From contig CAVSZA010000026.1 in assembly GCA_963732095.1 (NCBI GenBank), positions 1-64,000 of the forward strand: a stretch of DNA of 64,000 nt, given 5' to 3'. Of this stretch, positions 1 through 10,009 are shown one piece after another. Below the pieces are notes generated by a model, which saw only the letters and a program-made list of their open reading frames with translations, searched no databases and was not told the DNA's origin. The position numbers and the translations under genes were made by a program. The DNA comes from AP-15 sp963732095 (GTDB lineage Bacteria > Pseudomonadota > Alphaproteobacteria > ATCC43930 > CGMCC-115725). How positions within the stretch are numbered: position 1 is the first letter of the stretch; each line of letters opens with the position of its first letter.

Positions 1-559
1 TGTCTTTGGTAGGCTGCGATGTCCTGCCGACCATCCCGCGCCCCGCCCGAACTCACCGCTTAGACCGGCTACCCACTGTTGTAGCTCAGTTCTATCTGCC
101 AGACCTTGCTCGAACTGAGATAACGGCGATGTATTCGTATTCTGGTCGCCTGGTAGCTAAATCGGTTTCATTCTCAGATCGCCCAAGCGGGTGGAGTGAC
201 AACCCAGGTATACCCATCGGCGGTCGCCATTGACCGTCTGCCGTCGACACTACGACGTGATATCGATTGAACGGTTCCGTACCATTTTATCGATTTATCG
301 TTTGTATTCGATGGATCTAGCCAATCATAACCATTTTCAGGTTCCCACTTTCCCTCATATCAGATGCAATCACATGACGGTGTTGTCGTGAAATCTTCCC
401 GAGTGTCCATCTGACGCTCAAGTGGTTAAGATTGACCAGTCATATCCGTCCTCCTGACGCAACTGACCACTCACGTCCCGCTCAACGTGCGGCGGCGATG
501 TCGCTGACCGGCGGTATCGGTGAAGCTGCACGCGGTTGTATCTGCTGCGATTGTGTCGG
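1..559. other. No supported gene at left edge of window
   Basis: No open frame here has recognisable motifs or a convincing ribosome binding site. The minus strand around 590-700 still carries a short helical stretch with repeated Ala/Gln/Glu/Asp, read in a different frame from the sequence before it. This is probably the displaced C-terminus of the kinase pseudogene that begins at 2534. The rest looks like decayed island DNA. Confidence 0.5.
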
Positions 560-2534
560 CTATGGTGGTACCGGCAATGGCTCTTTCCCCTCCTGCAACG
601 CAATTATCAAGCCGCCAATGGAGACGCGCCAACAGCTAAGATGGCACGTTTCCCCGGCACGATGGGCGAGATTGTTGATGACGCGCGATATCGGCCTCGG
701 CTTGAGCGAGATCGGTGCGGCCTGCTCGGCCTGGGCCAGCAGCATATGTCGTCGCGTCAGGATGTGGTGGCTGCTGATGGTGAGCTTCGATAGGCCCTCG
801 TTGAGCTTCCGTTCAAGGTCTATTTTCTCCGTTACGATCTGGCGCTCCACCGCATTCTTCGCAGCCGGATCGACCCCTTTATTGGGCTCGATACGAACCG
901 CCTTTCCTGCTCGATTCGCCATCGCTTGAGATTGCCGAGGAGTACCGGCCCGAACCCCGGGACGGCCAATACACGTTGGTCCAATGTCGGCGGCAGTTTC
1001 AATGCCGTAGGACTGGAGGGTTACCTTCTTGGCGTCCCCGACACCCTGATGCGCGCGTGCGAAATCCGGACGGTCCAGGTGAGCCTGGAGTTGCAGCCTG
1101 TATCGGTTCACCTCTAGCGCATGGGAGCGCTCGAGCAGCTTCTGAGATAATTCGTTATATTGCGTCCGTAAATTCTGTAGGTAAGACACCAGATCTTGGA
1201 AGTCCTTGTCGCTCGTATAACTGCTCCAGTTGTTCTGGAGGTTCTGATACCGACTGCGCGCATCTGCCGCTCTCTTCTCTACTCTCTTCAAGGAATGAAT
1301 CCGGCTCGTCCGACCAATCAGGGCAAGAAACCCCGATGCGATTTTCGCGCCCAAGGTTGCCTGTTGGAGTTCCACTGCCGCCGGGGATAACGTGACCGTC
1401 TGGGCCTCGACACGGGCGACCGCAGGGGGTGGGCCGGGGTTCGGTACTGCATTTACCTTCGCCCAGAACGCGGTGATGGTGAAACCGGTCTGGGCCGAGC
1501 CGACCACAGCGACCTGAAATAGTGGAACGCCTGTAACTGCCTCTAGTCGCACCACGGGCATTCGTCAGGGTATCCACGAACTGATGTGCTGGGTTAACCG
1601 AACATTTTTTCAGGTGATGTTCGAGATCCTGGATGCCGTGGCCGATTCGTCCGCGCGGTCGGCCATTTGGCTGTGAGCCTTGTCTTGAGAAGGCGCGCTC
1701 GAAAGGATGCCACACCTCGGGTGATACCGTTGAGACCAAGGCTGCGGGTGGCGGCTGCATCTGCATGGCGGCGGAATTGGAGCCATAGGCGAACCTATCT
1801 CGCTGATCGCTCGCTCCATCGGCATCTCGCCGGTTCCGAGGAACCGAGCGGAAAACGGATGCCGCGCCATGAAGAGTATCTAAAAGATCATTACAGCGAG
1901 GCCAAAATTATCGTGGTTTGGAGTTCGGACGGTTCGCCTTTGTAGGTCCAAATTTTGAAGCTCAGGCGGCTGATGCGTCGGAGTGCCGATTCGCAGAACC
2001 AGCGAGATCCATTTATTGTAATCTGATGAGAATCACAATCGATGAGGCGCACCGTCGCCCTATCACCGACAAATAGGTTGCCATGGTTCACGTCTCCAAT
2101 TACGTGACCGCCCTCGTGAATGACCGCAAATGCTCGTGCAGCATTTGCAGCGCTCCGGATCAGGAACTGCCAACTGGCAACTTGCAAACTCTTGCAACCG
2201 GAGTTTCGGGCTATAAAGGCTGAATGCCTGTTTATGGCCTGTGATCCTCGGCATCGTGAAGCCCGCGACGGCTTCCGTGCTAGAACCACCCGTATAGGCT
2301 CGGTCGGCCACGCTGTCAGTTTGAGCAGCCGTTCATTGCTGAACTTCGCCATGCTGACGATTTCGACGCTTTGCCCGCTTCAAGGCTCTTGTGATAGAGC
2401 TTGACCACCACATCGGATCGGTCCCGGAGTTCGTAGACAGCACCTTCACCGCCTGAGCCAAGTTCTGACCCAAGGCTCAGCGGACCCCCGGCCAGATCAA
2501 ACAGAGCGGGTTTCGTTCTGGTCTGAACCGGCAT
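560..2534 (-). pseudogene. Remnant of TerY-P triad protein kinase with helical C-terminal region
   Basis: The N-terminus read from 2534 shows a kinase glycine loop (GSGGEGAVYEL) and the ATP-binding lysine region VVKLYHK. The frame is then lost near 2350. The next piece (about 2330-1890) carries HGNLFVGDRATVRLIDCDS, the catalytic-loop/metal-Asp region of this kinase type. After 1870 the frame changes at least twice more (pieces 1870-1790, 1766-1565, then from 1561). The last long piece has a helical charged middle part, a segment resembling a helix-hairpin-helix (VTLQSYGIETAADI) and a helical tail. The order kinase then HHH matches the YegI-like kinase of the TerY-P triad described around tellurium-type stress clusters. 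The gene lies directly downstream of the phosphatase and overlaps it by 38 bp. With four or more frameshifts it cannot make a full kinase. Confidence 0.8.
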
Positions 2535-3338
2535 CGGTGGTCTCTTTTGGAGCCGGGCGGCGGGACGCGAGTATCAGTGTCTTGTCGTCGTCCGTTCTGT
2601 CGTTAATCTGCTTCGAGCCAAGGTAGCGGCCCATCGCCTCCGATGTCGGAATTTCCTCGTTCACAGCCGCCGCCTCAGTTTTCGCTACCCAGCCGAATAG
2701 AGTGCGGAAAAATGGCGCGTGTGCTGTCCTCTCTTGCAGATCCAGGACAAGGCGCTCGACGCCATCGGTGAATATGGCGACCTCGTCAACGCAACGCTCC
2801 TCTAGCTCAAACTCCAACACTTCGAACGCATTGTCCTGAGTGACAAAGTTCGTCTCTTACAACTCGCCATGCTGGGGCCAGAAAACCCACCGTAGTCATC
2901 GGGCTCGGCCCGGTTCGAGACGACAATCGCCCCGTCACCAATCTGAAAGAACGCGGCTCGATCCTGGCCGACGACTGCGCCCAGCAGGGTGCAGGCGAAT
3001 TCTCGGGGGCTCAAGTCAACGATTTCTGCGCGATCACGGATTTCAGCACGAACTCGGGATAGCCAGTCCTCGACGAACTCTTTCGTGATCCCATCGAGAC
3101 CCAAGTGGCTAGTTGCTTCGCTAAACTCTCGGAGGAATGGGTCGATCGTGAGTGTCGCTCCGTCGAGAGATTGAGAGGCACTACCCGCTCCGTCACACGC
3201 GACTGCAATCAGCACACGGCGACCTTCCGGGTCGGAGACGATCCGGCAGCACCCCGCATCCTGGCAAGGTAGCCCGGTATTCTCGTGCGATGTGCCGATT
3301 ACCGATGCGTAGGCTACCCGCCACTCGTCATCAGACAC
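2497..3338 (-). pseudogene. Frameshifted PP2C-family phosphatase of TerY-P triad
   Basis: Translation from 3338 gives a PP2C-like Ser/Thr phosphatase start: WRVAYASVIGTSHENTG, CQDAG, then the metal-binding AVACDGAGSA and GDGAIVV segments. Around 2880 the frame is lost by a one-base change, and in the correct frame a TAA follows about ten codons later. The conserved end (NFVTQDNAFEVLEFEL, then IFTDGVERLVLDL) continues to 2497 in that other frame. TDG is the third metal-binding motif of the family. The predicted role was to dephosphorylate targets of the neighbouring kinase. Its start overlaps the end of the VWA gene by 8 bp, so the three genes were one operon. Two independent lesions argue for a true pseudogene rather than a read error. 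Confidence 0.85.
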
Positions 3339-4011
3339 TTGCCCAGCCTGACGGACCAGTCGGATTGGTCAGAGGTACCTGTGTGTCAGGTGTTGACCGA
3401 GAGACGCCACCGAGCGAGCTAGACAGCCAAGCAAACAAGTCCCGGAAACGAAGCCCCTGGAGTTTAAGAGGCTCTCGACGACTGATTTGGGCCAGTATTT
3501 CCATGTTAGCGCCCTGTACGCCCACGGCGAAGAAGGAAAAGCTCTTTCGGTCATCATTGTCGCCAGCGTGGACGAGCGAAGCGGCATGTCTCCAACTATC
3601 GGTGGGACCACCATCTGTTATGAGGAAGACCCAGGGCCGATAATAGGTGATACCGCTCTGACGATAGACTTGTTTGCGTGCATCGAGCATTTGCAATCCC
3701 TGCTCGATGGCGGCACCCATCGGGGTGTCGCCGCTCGCCTCCAGCCGAGGCGGTGCCCACGTATCGGGGTTCTGGAAATCGCTTTGCACCCGTACCGGCC
3801 CGAATGAGATAACGCCAACCTCAACCCGCTGTACGGCCATCGCATCGGCCATGAGCTCTTCCTTGAAGGCGGCGAGCCCGGCATTCAACTCGCTGACCGG
3901 CTGGCCATGCATGGAGCCCGAGGTGTCCAGCAGGAGTAGACAGGCGCAGCGAGGCTCTGGGTTTGCGACCAACTCGGGGTGGTCGAACGGGATTTGATCG
4001 TCGTGGCTCAT
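3331..4011 (-). CDS. TerY-like von Willebrand factor A (VWA) domain protein
   Basis: The protein has 226 residues, the usual length for TerY-type VWA proteins, and appears intact. The metal-ion-dependent adhesion site is complete: DTSGS at residues 29-33, the threonine in SGDTPMGAAI and the aspartate in LITDGGPTD. The C-terminus (VPLTNPTGPSGWASV) has the form normal for this subfamily. GGGAG sits just ahead of the ATG. The family acts as a cytoplasmic metal-dependent interaction module, first linked to tellurite resistance islands, and usually travels with a PP2C phosphatase and a kinase. Those two partners follow here but are broken, so the present function of this gene is unclear. Confidence 0.9.
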   Translation of the reverse strand: MSHDDQIPFDHPELVANPEPRCACLLLLDTSGSMHGQPVSELNAGLAAFKEELMADAMAVQRVEVGVISFGPVRVQSDFQNPDTWAPPRLEASGDTPMGAAIEQGLQMLDARKQVYRQSGITYYRPWVFLITDGGPTDSWRHAASLVHAGDNDDRKSFSFFAVGVQGANMEILAQISRREPLKLQGLRFRDLFAWLSSSLGGVSRSTPDTQVPLTNPTGPSGWASV

Positions 4012-4178
4012 ATTTTCTCCCTATCTCGGTCGGTGGTCCGCGTTTCCCCGCACCTCGCCGTGCGTCGCGTACAGTTCGATCGAACAGGCGAAGCGAGGGT
4101 GGGGTGGGCCATCAGTGCCGTTGCTAAGACCACATAAGAAGCGGGTGACGCGGTGGCAAGGTTCCAACGCGAGGTCGA

Positions 4179-4426
4179 TTACCGGAGAAAAATGGCTAGC
4201 AGCACGAAGCCCACGAGCACTATAATCAGCACAATACCTGGGCGGGATCGTTGATAAATTGTATAGGACACCCCCGTTCCAGGTAGACCGACAGTGGTGC
4301 GTCGACCCTTTGGCCCGACTGTAATGTGAGCACCACGTCGTCCAACGATGCACTGACGCTCCGCTTATTGAAATTGAGGGATATGCCCGGTGAAATCCTG
4401 GCTCTGCGCTGAAAACGTAGTGGCAT
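4179..4426 (-). pseudogene. DUF4236-type small membrane protein, single frameshift
   Basis: The start (MPLRFQRRARISPGISLNFN, KRSVSAS) matches the N-terminus of DUF4236 proteins. At about 4335 one G appears to be lost. In the next frame the family continues with RRGAHITVGPKGRRTTVGLP, then GTGVSYTIY, and a terminal membrane helix (IVLIIVLVGFVLLAIF) ending at TAA 4179-4181. The family is small and of unknown function. The whole architecture is recoverable with a single-base correction, so this is either a very recent pseudogene or a sequence error. Confidence 0.75.
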
Positions 4427-4454
4427 CGCGGATCTCCAGCGGTTTTATTCGTGT

Positions 4455-4643
4455 TTACTGTGTCCTGTCGCTCGGCGCGGTAATCCCCGCATTATTAGCA
4501 AAATGATCCAGAGTCGCCATCGAAGAAACCTCTCGATTGGTACAGCCGCACAGCCCGCGCGCGGCTGACTCGTCACCGCCCTTTAGGTCTAGAAATGAAC
4601 ACAAAATCACTAGGATCAGTAAATAAATAGCTATTGGGATCAA
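4455..4643 (-). CDS. Possible small membrane peptide (weak)
   Basis: This 62-residue open frame starts with a hydrophobic stretch (IAIYLLILVILCSFL) followed by a polar tail. I do not recognise it and see no clear ribosome binding site. It is listed only because the hydrophobic N-terminus looks protein-like; it could well be chance. Confidence 0.2.
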   Translation of the reverse strand: MIPIAIYLLILVILCSFLDLKGGDESAARGLCGCTNREVSSMATLDHFANNAGITAPSDRTQ

Positions 4644-4867
4644 GAATCAAAACCATGCGAATTGCCGAAATTTTATACTGGAATAATGCGACCCACCGAG
4701 AGGGAGCGTTCTGACCATCAACTTGGTCTGCCTCCGCCGCCATTTAGTGACGACCCGACAAATCTCGCAAATGCCTTCACCCGGAGCGGCTTGGTGAAGC
4801 ATTTCTGGAACCTGCCCGGATCGGAAGGTCAGCCTCTGGACCAGCGCCGCCCGATACTGGAACGGAA

Positions 4868-5451
4868 TTGATCCCGAGCGGCACTGTCAGAGCCGACTAC
4901 GGCGTCTATCAACCCATCATCCCGACATTCATCGTGGGCTGGCATCCCGAGCGGTTACGAGTTGACCTTGCCTTCGGGGTGATCGTAGGAGCTTCTACTC
5001 AAGCCACGCTCCCAGCCTCTCCAGAGCGCCGCTACGCCCTGGGAGAGATCAAAGCGAGGTTTTGCACCAAGCATCGTTTCGCGATGCCGTCCTGAGCGCC
5101 TACAGAGGTCGCTGTGCGATCTCTCATCTACCCGAACCCCGGCTGCTCGATGCCGCTCACATCATCATGGATGCGGACGAGCAATTAGGACAGCCAGTGA
5201 TTTCGAACGGCTTGCCGTTAACGAAGCTCCATCATGCGGCCCACGATGCTCACCTGATCGGCGTCGACCCCGATTACCGAATTCACGTCTCCGATCGGCT
5301 GCTCGAAATCCCTGACGGCCCTTTCCTCGAACTCGGGCTTAAGGGAAACGCCGGGCAGTTGATCCGACTGCCGCGGCGGACTCAGGATCGTCCTGATCGG
5401 CACCGACTCGCGGTGAGGTTCGAGGAATTCAGGAGGTCAGCATTGGGATAA
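4868..5451 (+). pseudogene. HNH endonuclease, frameshifted and N-terminally decayed
   Basis: The 3' half (from about 5065) encodes SFRDAVLSAYRGRCAISHLP, then LLDAAHII, GLPLTKLHHAAHDAHLIGVD and LRLPRRTQDRPDRHRLA-like sequence. This is the HNH domain of stand-alone restriction-type endonucleases in which AAHI and HHAAxDAHLIG provide the metal site. The preceding piece (YQPIIPTFIVGWHPE, RRYALGEIKAR) is the family's middle region in another frame; the shift lies at about 5058-5065 in a run of T. Earlier N-terminal sequence is not recognisable, so the nuclease is presumed inactive. No cognate methylase is adjacent; the D12 methylase lies 3 kb away on the other strand. Confidence 0.8.
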
Positions 5452-5499
5452 ACGGCTCGTGACAAAACCCACCCGCTGGGGCGAAATCTTGGCGTCCAT

Positions 5500-5790
5500 T
5501 TAATGATCCTCTAGCTTACCAAACCCGGACACTTGATTGGCCTTGGTCTTGTCCATCAATAGCCATGTGCGTTTGCGAAAATCTGAGTGATCATCCAAGA
5601 GACTAAATTCTTGTCGTGAAAATGCATAGCTAGCGACTTCGTACTGGAGGGTATCGACTACACAAATAATTGCTTGGTGATCCGGGATATCGTCAAAATT
5701 ACGAGGCGCTCCATCTAGCACCACCGCTTGATACATGTCCACAAGATATTGAACCTTGCCGTTGGTCGGACCTGGAATTTGAAATCCCAT
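5500..5790 (-). CDS. Hypothetical protein, 96 aa
   Basis: I do not recognise this protein. It is acidic to neutral, has no signal peptide or membrane helix, and appears intact. GAGGAG about eight bases before the ATG makes a good ribosome binding site, which is the main reason for calling it a gene. Its neighbours are an HNH nuclease remnant and an exonuclease remnant, so it is island cargo of unknown role. Confidence 0.6.
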   Translation of the reverse strand: MGFQIPGPTNGKVQYLVDMYQAVVLDGAPRNFDDIPDHQAIICVVDTLQYEVASYAFSRQEFSLLDDHSDFRKRTWLLMDKTKANQVSGFGKLEDH

Positions 5791-6170
5791 AATTAGACTC
5801 TCCTCAGTTTAGCTGTTTCACCGTCCCGGCATCACTCTGTCGAGTGGATCAGTCTTATCGGAGCCATGGGCCTCGTTGTCAGCCTCACATCGCCTGCTTT
5901 TACTCATCGGACCCCATTGAGCAGGATTTTAGCCGGGGGCCTCAAGGCACTCTTCGAGCAGATCACCCATGCTGATCAGGGTGGTTTACCTACGTGCCAT
6001 GGCCGGAAAGCGACCGGTAGAGGCCAGCTTGAAGTCACCAAAGCGACCACGGCCCTTGGTCAACTAGCAACAGGCTTCAAGACGAGGGGAAACTTGTCAA
6101 GTCTCAATCCCCGTACAGCCCTTGCAGCCAATTAGTTGAAAGCAATTTTGGACTTCGCCATATCGGCTGT
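5791..6170. other. No supported gene
   Basis: A short plus-strand frame across 5866-6135 has no recognisable motif and no ribosome binding site. I see nothing else here. Confidence 0.4.
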
Positions 6171-7060
6171 ATGGAGGACACGCTCGAACAGATGGCCCGA
6201 TCGCTCGTCGAGAGCGGCGAGTATCGTGTCACCAGTCGGCTGGAGCCGCAGGCCGAATACCACCCACCCGATAACAGCCCAAAGCTCGTCGCCGCCGTCG
6301 TGGATGTCGAGACGACCGGCATCAATCCCGATCGCGACAAGATCATCGAACTTGGCATCTGCCTCTTCGAATACGACCGTCAGACCGGGCGGATCTACAA
6401 AGTTCTCGGCTCATGGGAATGGTTAGAAGATCCCGGCTTTTCGATCCCGCCTGAGATCACGAAGATCACCGGAATAACTGATAGATGGTCGCTGGTCACC
6501 GAATTGACGATCGAGCCGTCAGCGATCTGCTAGGCCGGGTGGTGCTCGTCATTGCCCACAATGCGGATTTCGACCGCCGCTTCCTGGAAAGACGGGTTCC
6601 CACCTTCGCCACGAAACATTGGGCGTGCAGCCGTGCCGATATTGATTGAAGGCGGAGGGTATCCGTTCATCGGCGCTCGAATTCGTCGCCTATTCCTTCG
6701 GGTTCTTTCACGACGGGCATCGGGCTGCGAGTGATTGTCGGGCCACCCTCCATGCGCTGGCACAACCGCTCCCCGGTACAGGGCGGCTGGCGTTGCAGGC
6801 TCTCTTGGAACAGGCGAGATTGCCGACATGGCGGTTATGGGCGAGGGACGCCGCGATCGAGAAGAAGGATCCTCAAGGCCCGAGGTTACACCTGGAGCCC
6901 CGGAGAGTTCGGGCGACCGAAATGCTGGTATCGGGACGTGTCGAATGCCGATCGGGCGGACAGAGGTGTCGTGGCTCCGGGCAAACGTGATGGGGCCGGA
7001 TCAGGCCGTATGGGCGTTGCGTATCACGGCGAGAGATCGGTATTCGGATCGATGCTGGGG
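6171..7060 (+). pseudogene. DnaQ-like 3'-5' exonuclease, multiply frameshifted
   Basis: The first piece encodes AAVVDVETTGINPDRDKIIE, the Exo I motif (DxE) of DnaQ/epsilon-type exonucleases, then EITKITGIT. The reading then shifts at about 6500 (VVLVIAHNADFDRRFLERR, Exo II), again near 6640 (SALEFVAYSFGFFHDGHRAASDC, Exo III with H and D), again near 6860 (LKARGYTWSPGEFGRPKCWY) and again near 6960 (WLRANVMGPDQAVWALRITA, RDRYSDR). Read together the pieces reconstruct a complete exonuclease with a C-terminal extension. All catalytic motifs survive but at least four frameshifts separate them, so the gene is dead. Confidence 0.85.
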
Positions 7061-7310
7061 TTGGGGCGAGCCTCTGGCATTGCATTCGAAGGCGTTGCGG
7101 ATCGCCTGGAAGGCGCTGGAGCGGTGTAATGAAGCCGGACATATTTCGGAGGGTACCGAACGATACGCTTATGTAGCGGCTCCGCAGGCGGTTTTGAGCA
7201 CCCAAGATTGCTCCGCCTCTCCCAAACATCGATCTGGTCTCGGCAAAGATTCCAGTAGCTGGTTTTTCGCTAGTGCTGCGAACCTAACGGATCGTACCCG
7301 CACCTTTTCC

Positions 7311-7393
7311 GTCATGCCCGCGAAAGCGGGCACCCAGGGCGGCCAGTACCGTGTCCGCCGCGCTGGGCCACCCCCTTTTCGCGGGGGCGACGA
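7311..7393. repeat. REP-like palindromic intergenic repeat
   Basis: GTCATGCCCGCGAAAGCGGGC begins an element whose two arms each form a small palindrome (CCCGCGAAAGCGGG, then CCCCCTTTTCGCGGGGG) and which ends in GGCGACGAG. It matches the widespread alphaproteobacterial intergenic repeat starting GTCATGCCCGC. It lies downstream of the dead exonuclease and may fold as RNA. Confidence 0.75.
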
Positions 7394-8369
7394 GAAAGAG
7401 AAATTCGGACTCATCTGTCTGGTTCGTACCACTAGTCGCGGTTTGGTCTATTACTTCAGGGCCTCCGTCCATCGGACATCCCGGAAAGGTCGAATAGCCG
7501 CAATCGTGGCTTGAATTGGTTGGTTTGCACCGTGATGAGTATCACGTGCCTGTGTAGCCGCATAAATAACCGTGGCCACCTATGCGCCGATCAGCGCAGC
7601 ACTCGACAGCGAACTCTAGTTTTGTTGTGATCATTACACTCGGACCTCCGATCCAAGTCCTAAACCTATACACAGCATCATTGACGCTTTCTTGGCGGTC
7701 GCTCCCGACATGATCAACTCAAACAGTCAATCGGGGTGGTGCGCGCTGTCAAGCTGTGCCCACCTATACAATAGAAAACAAACAGCAAAATTCAAGTTCC
7801 CATAGCCGGGTAATCAACCTGATAAGGTGGATCTATTACCGTTTTGTCTGAATGCGATCCATTTGAACGTGTCAAGTGCAATCTTTTACGGAAACACCCT
7901 ACAATTTCTCGCGGCAGAGCGAGAACTTGCCATGAGAAGGCTAATAGGAGTTATCGGTACCCCTTGCGGTGACGGTGGCAGGATGACATCCGTCGCCGCG
8001 GAGGGTGCCGCGACCGGGCGGAATTTCGCCAGGGGAAACCTGCCCTCACTGCGACCAATCCCATAATCGGTTTAGAAAGATTGCCATAGAGGGTTCCCAC
8101 CCGAGTGCGGGCGGCCCTCGCCGTCCACCGGTCTGATCGCTGACATCGGTCGGAGGCGTTTGTAAAAGACAGCGTGGGAAGGTTGCCACTACGATGGGTC
8201 GAAACCGTCCGCTTGCTCACCGACAACCAATAATTCCTGCTCATCGGTTTCCCACGATCTTGGCCCAATCATGAAGCCTCCGGATCTCCTGATGGTCGCC
8301 GCGGTAGACTACGAACGAGCCGGGCGAAAGCTGTCAGAGCGTCGGCGCGCCGTGTGTGAAATTCAAACC
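7394..8369. other. Gene-free stretch
   Basis: Several short frames exist on both strands but none has a ribosome binding site or recognisable protein character. Base composition is clearly more AT-rich between 7500 and 7950. I see no RNA gene. Confidence 0.45.
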
Positions 8370-9185
8370 TCATTCGCGCGTGATCAGAAGGTTCCGGGTG
8401 CCGATTGGCCTGATCCGCGCCCACCTGTAGAGTTGCCAGACGCGATGATGATCCCCCAGGCTCAGCGCCCACGTGTGCCGCAACTCCTGGAGCGCTTCGG
8501 CGAGCCGAATATGATCATCATCCGAAAAGCTATGCCGATAGTAGTGTTGCTGCCATTCTGGATTATCCATGAGAAAAGGCGGGTCAAAATAGAAGAATAC
8601 TCGGCTTCGCTGTGCATCTTTTATGCATTCATTCATAAGGCGCGACCAATCGTACCCGGTAATCCTGACATCGCAGCGACGGAGTCGGTTTGCGATTATC
8701 AGGATCTTTTTGGTGATCCGGTCGACCTGCCACCGCTCAGTGATCTTCGTATTCACGTATTGCTTGCCGCCGCGAACCCCGCTCCCATACCCAGAATGAC
8801 TGGTCTGATGCAGAACGAATTTCATAAATCCGGTACGAATAATCTCGGTTGGATCGTCCGGGCAGTTTGCCAGTGCATCAAGTTCGGCGTGGAATTTGTC
8901 GAACGCATCGGGGTTCGGCTCGAATGCTTCGATTAGCTTAACGATTTCGGGTCCGCGATGCCGCAGTGACCACCATAAGCACGTCAACGCGGCATCTCGG
9001 TCGTTAATCCAAAAAGATAGCTGCGGACATTGTGCCATGACAGCCAACCCGATCACCCCCGAACCGACGAATGGCTCGCGGTATTCGTCCGCATCCCTCA
9101 GCAGCGGCAGCAAAACCGGCATGATCAAATGGCGTTGACGGGATTTCGCGCCGGGAAGATACAGCGCTTGCAGGATGTCAGGCAT
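8370..9185 (-). CDS. D12-class DNA adenine (N6) methyltransferase
   Basis: This protein of about 271 residues has the order of the Dam-like D12 class: a SAM-binding segment near residue 40 (REPFVGSGVIGLAVMA, equivalent to the FxGxG motif), then a catalytic motif near residue 200 (VFFYFDPPFLMDNPEW). Family members usually have DPPY; here it is DPPF, which is tolerated in some alpha-class methylases. The C-terminus (WARIRPIGTRNLLITRE) is shorter than usual and may have lost a loop. The start codon lies 2 bp after the stop of the upstream unknown gene, so the two are co-transcribed. It could be an orphan epigenetic methylase or half of a restriction-modification system; no intact nuclease is recognisable beside it. 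Confidence 0.85.
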   Translation of the reverse strand: MPDILQALYLPGAKSRQRHLIMPVLLPLLRDADEYREPFVGSGVIGLAVMAQCPQLSFWINDRDAALTCLWWSLRHRGPEIVKLIEAFEPNPDAFDKFHAELDALANCPDDPTEIIRTGFMKFVLHQTSHSGYGSGVRGGKQYVNTKITERWQVDRITKKILIIANRLRRCDVRITGYDWSRLMNECIKDAQRSRVFFYFDPPFLMDNPEWQQHYYRHSFSDDDHIRLAEALQELRHTWALSLGDHHRVWQLYRWARIRPIGTRNLLITRE

Positions 9186-9187
9186 GG

Positions 9188-10009
9188 CTATTCGGCAGCA
9201 TCCTCAAGCTGCGGTGGGACATCAGACCACGACGCCCTGCGCGTGGTGGCGTTCTTCTCAGCCGCCTTTGCGAGACCGACGAACTCGCGGATGCCCTTCT
9301 CGGATAATGGGACTTCATAAAAGTGTTGCTGACCGCCTTTGAACCGGAGGCTGAAATAGGCGGCGACTTTCTCATTGGTCTCTTGGTCAAGCTCGGGCGG
9401 GGCGATGATGATATTGGTTTCAAAATCGGTAAGCATCTTGGTGGCGAAGTCCCAGGCATTCTCGGGCTTCGCCCGTTGCGCCTCAGAGTCCACCGACAGG
9501 TCTTCACAGGCACCGGAGACAGAGGCCGCTGCTGTCGCTTCCGCCTTCCGGGCCTTCAAGATTTCTCGATATTCAGTTATGATGTTACTGATTCTCTTTT
9601 CGGCAGCTTTCTCGATGTCCTGTTCTTTGGAGCACTCGTACCAATAGCGGCCCACATAAGACCATTCGTGGACCAAACTTGTCGCAAGCGCCGGGCCGAA
9701 CAGGAACCGAACTGCCATTAACTCGATGTTGGTGCCCCGGATGTAAGTCGACTTGCAGACCTTCACGAACTCTGTCCGGTAGCTTCTCGCAACGGGGATG
9801 AACTCCCGGCCCATCAGAAATAGCTTGCGTCGCAGCGCCTTATCGCCTCGCTGGTTCAGATCCTCCCAAACCGCGAAGTCCCGATCGCGCCGGAAGGCTT
9901 CCTTCAAGGCCAGGAGGTTCGGGACGGGCTCGGATTCGATCGTCGTTTTAAACGACGCTGATTCATGGACGCGTGCACGCACGTCATCATTAGACGTTTC
10001 CAGTGACAT
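9188..10009 (-). CDS. Unknown protein coupled to DNA methylase
   Basis: The protein has 273 residues if started at the ATG at 10009, where AGGA lies about ten bases upstream; the longer start at 10075 has no ribosome binding site. It is mostly helical and charged, with no signal peptide or membrane helix. The N-terminal half has FRRDRDFAVWEDLNQRGDKA and RYWYECSKEQDIEKAAEKRI; the C-terminal part ends acidic. I do not recognise a domain. Its stop is 2 bp before the start of the DNA methylase, so it is probably a functional partner (accessory, specificity or effector protein) of the methylase; that role is inferred from context only. Confidence 0.7.
   Translation of the reverse strand: MSLETSNDDVRARVHESASFKTTIESEPVPNLLALKEAFRRDRDFAVWEDLNQRGDKALRRKLFLMGREFIPVARSYRTEFVKVCKSTYIRGTNIELMAVRFLFGPALATSLVHEWSYVGRYWYECSKEQDIEKAAEKRISNIITEYREILKARKAEATAAASVSGACEDLSVDSEAQRAKPENAWDFATKMLTDFETNIIIAPPELDQETNEKVAAYFSLRFKGGQQHFYEVPLSEKGIREFVGLAKAAEKNATTRRASWSDVPPQLEDAAE

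Noticed and set aside
5866..6135. Plus-strand 89-codon frame
   Set aside because: No motif, no ribosome binding site and atypical composition.
7169..7432. Short protein containing PWVPAFAGMT
   Set aside because: This peptide is the translation of the REP-like intergenic repeat and recurs wherever the repeat falls in an open frame.
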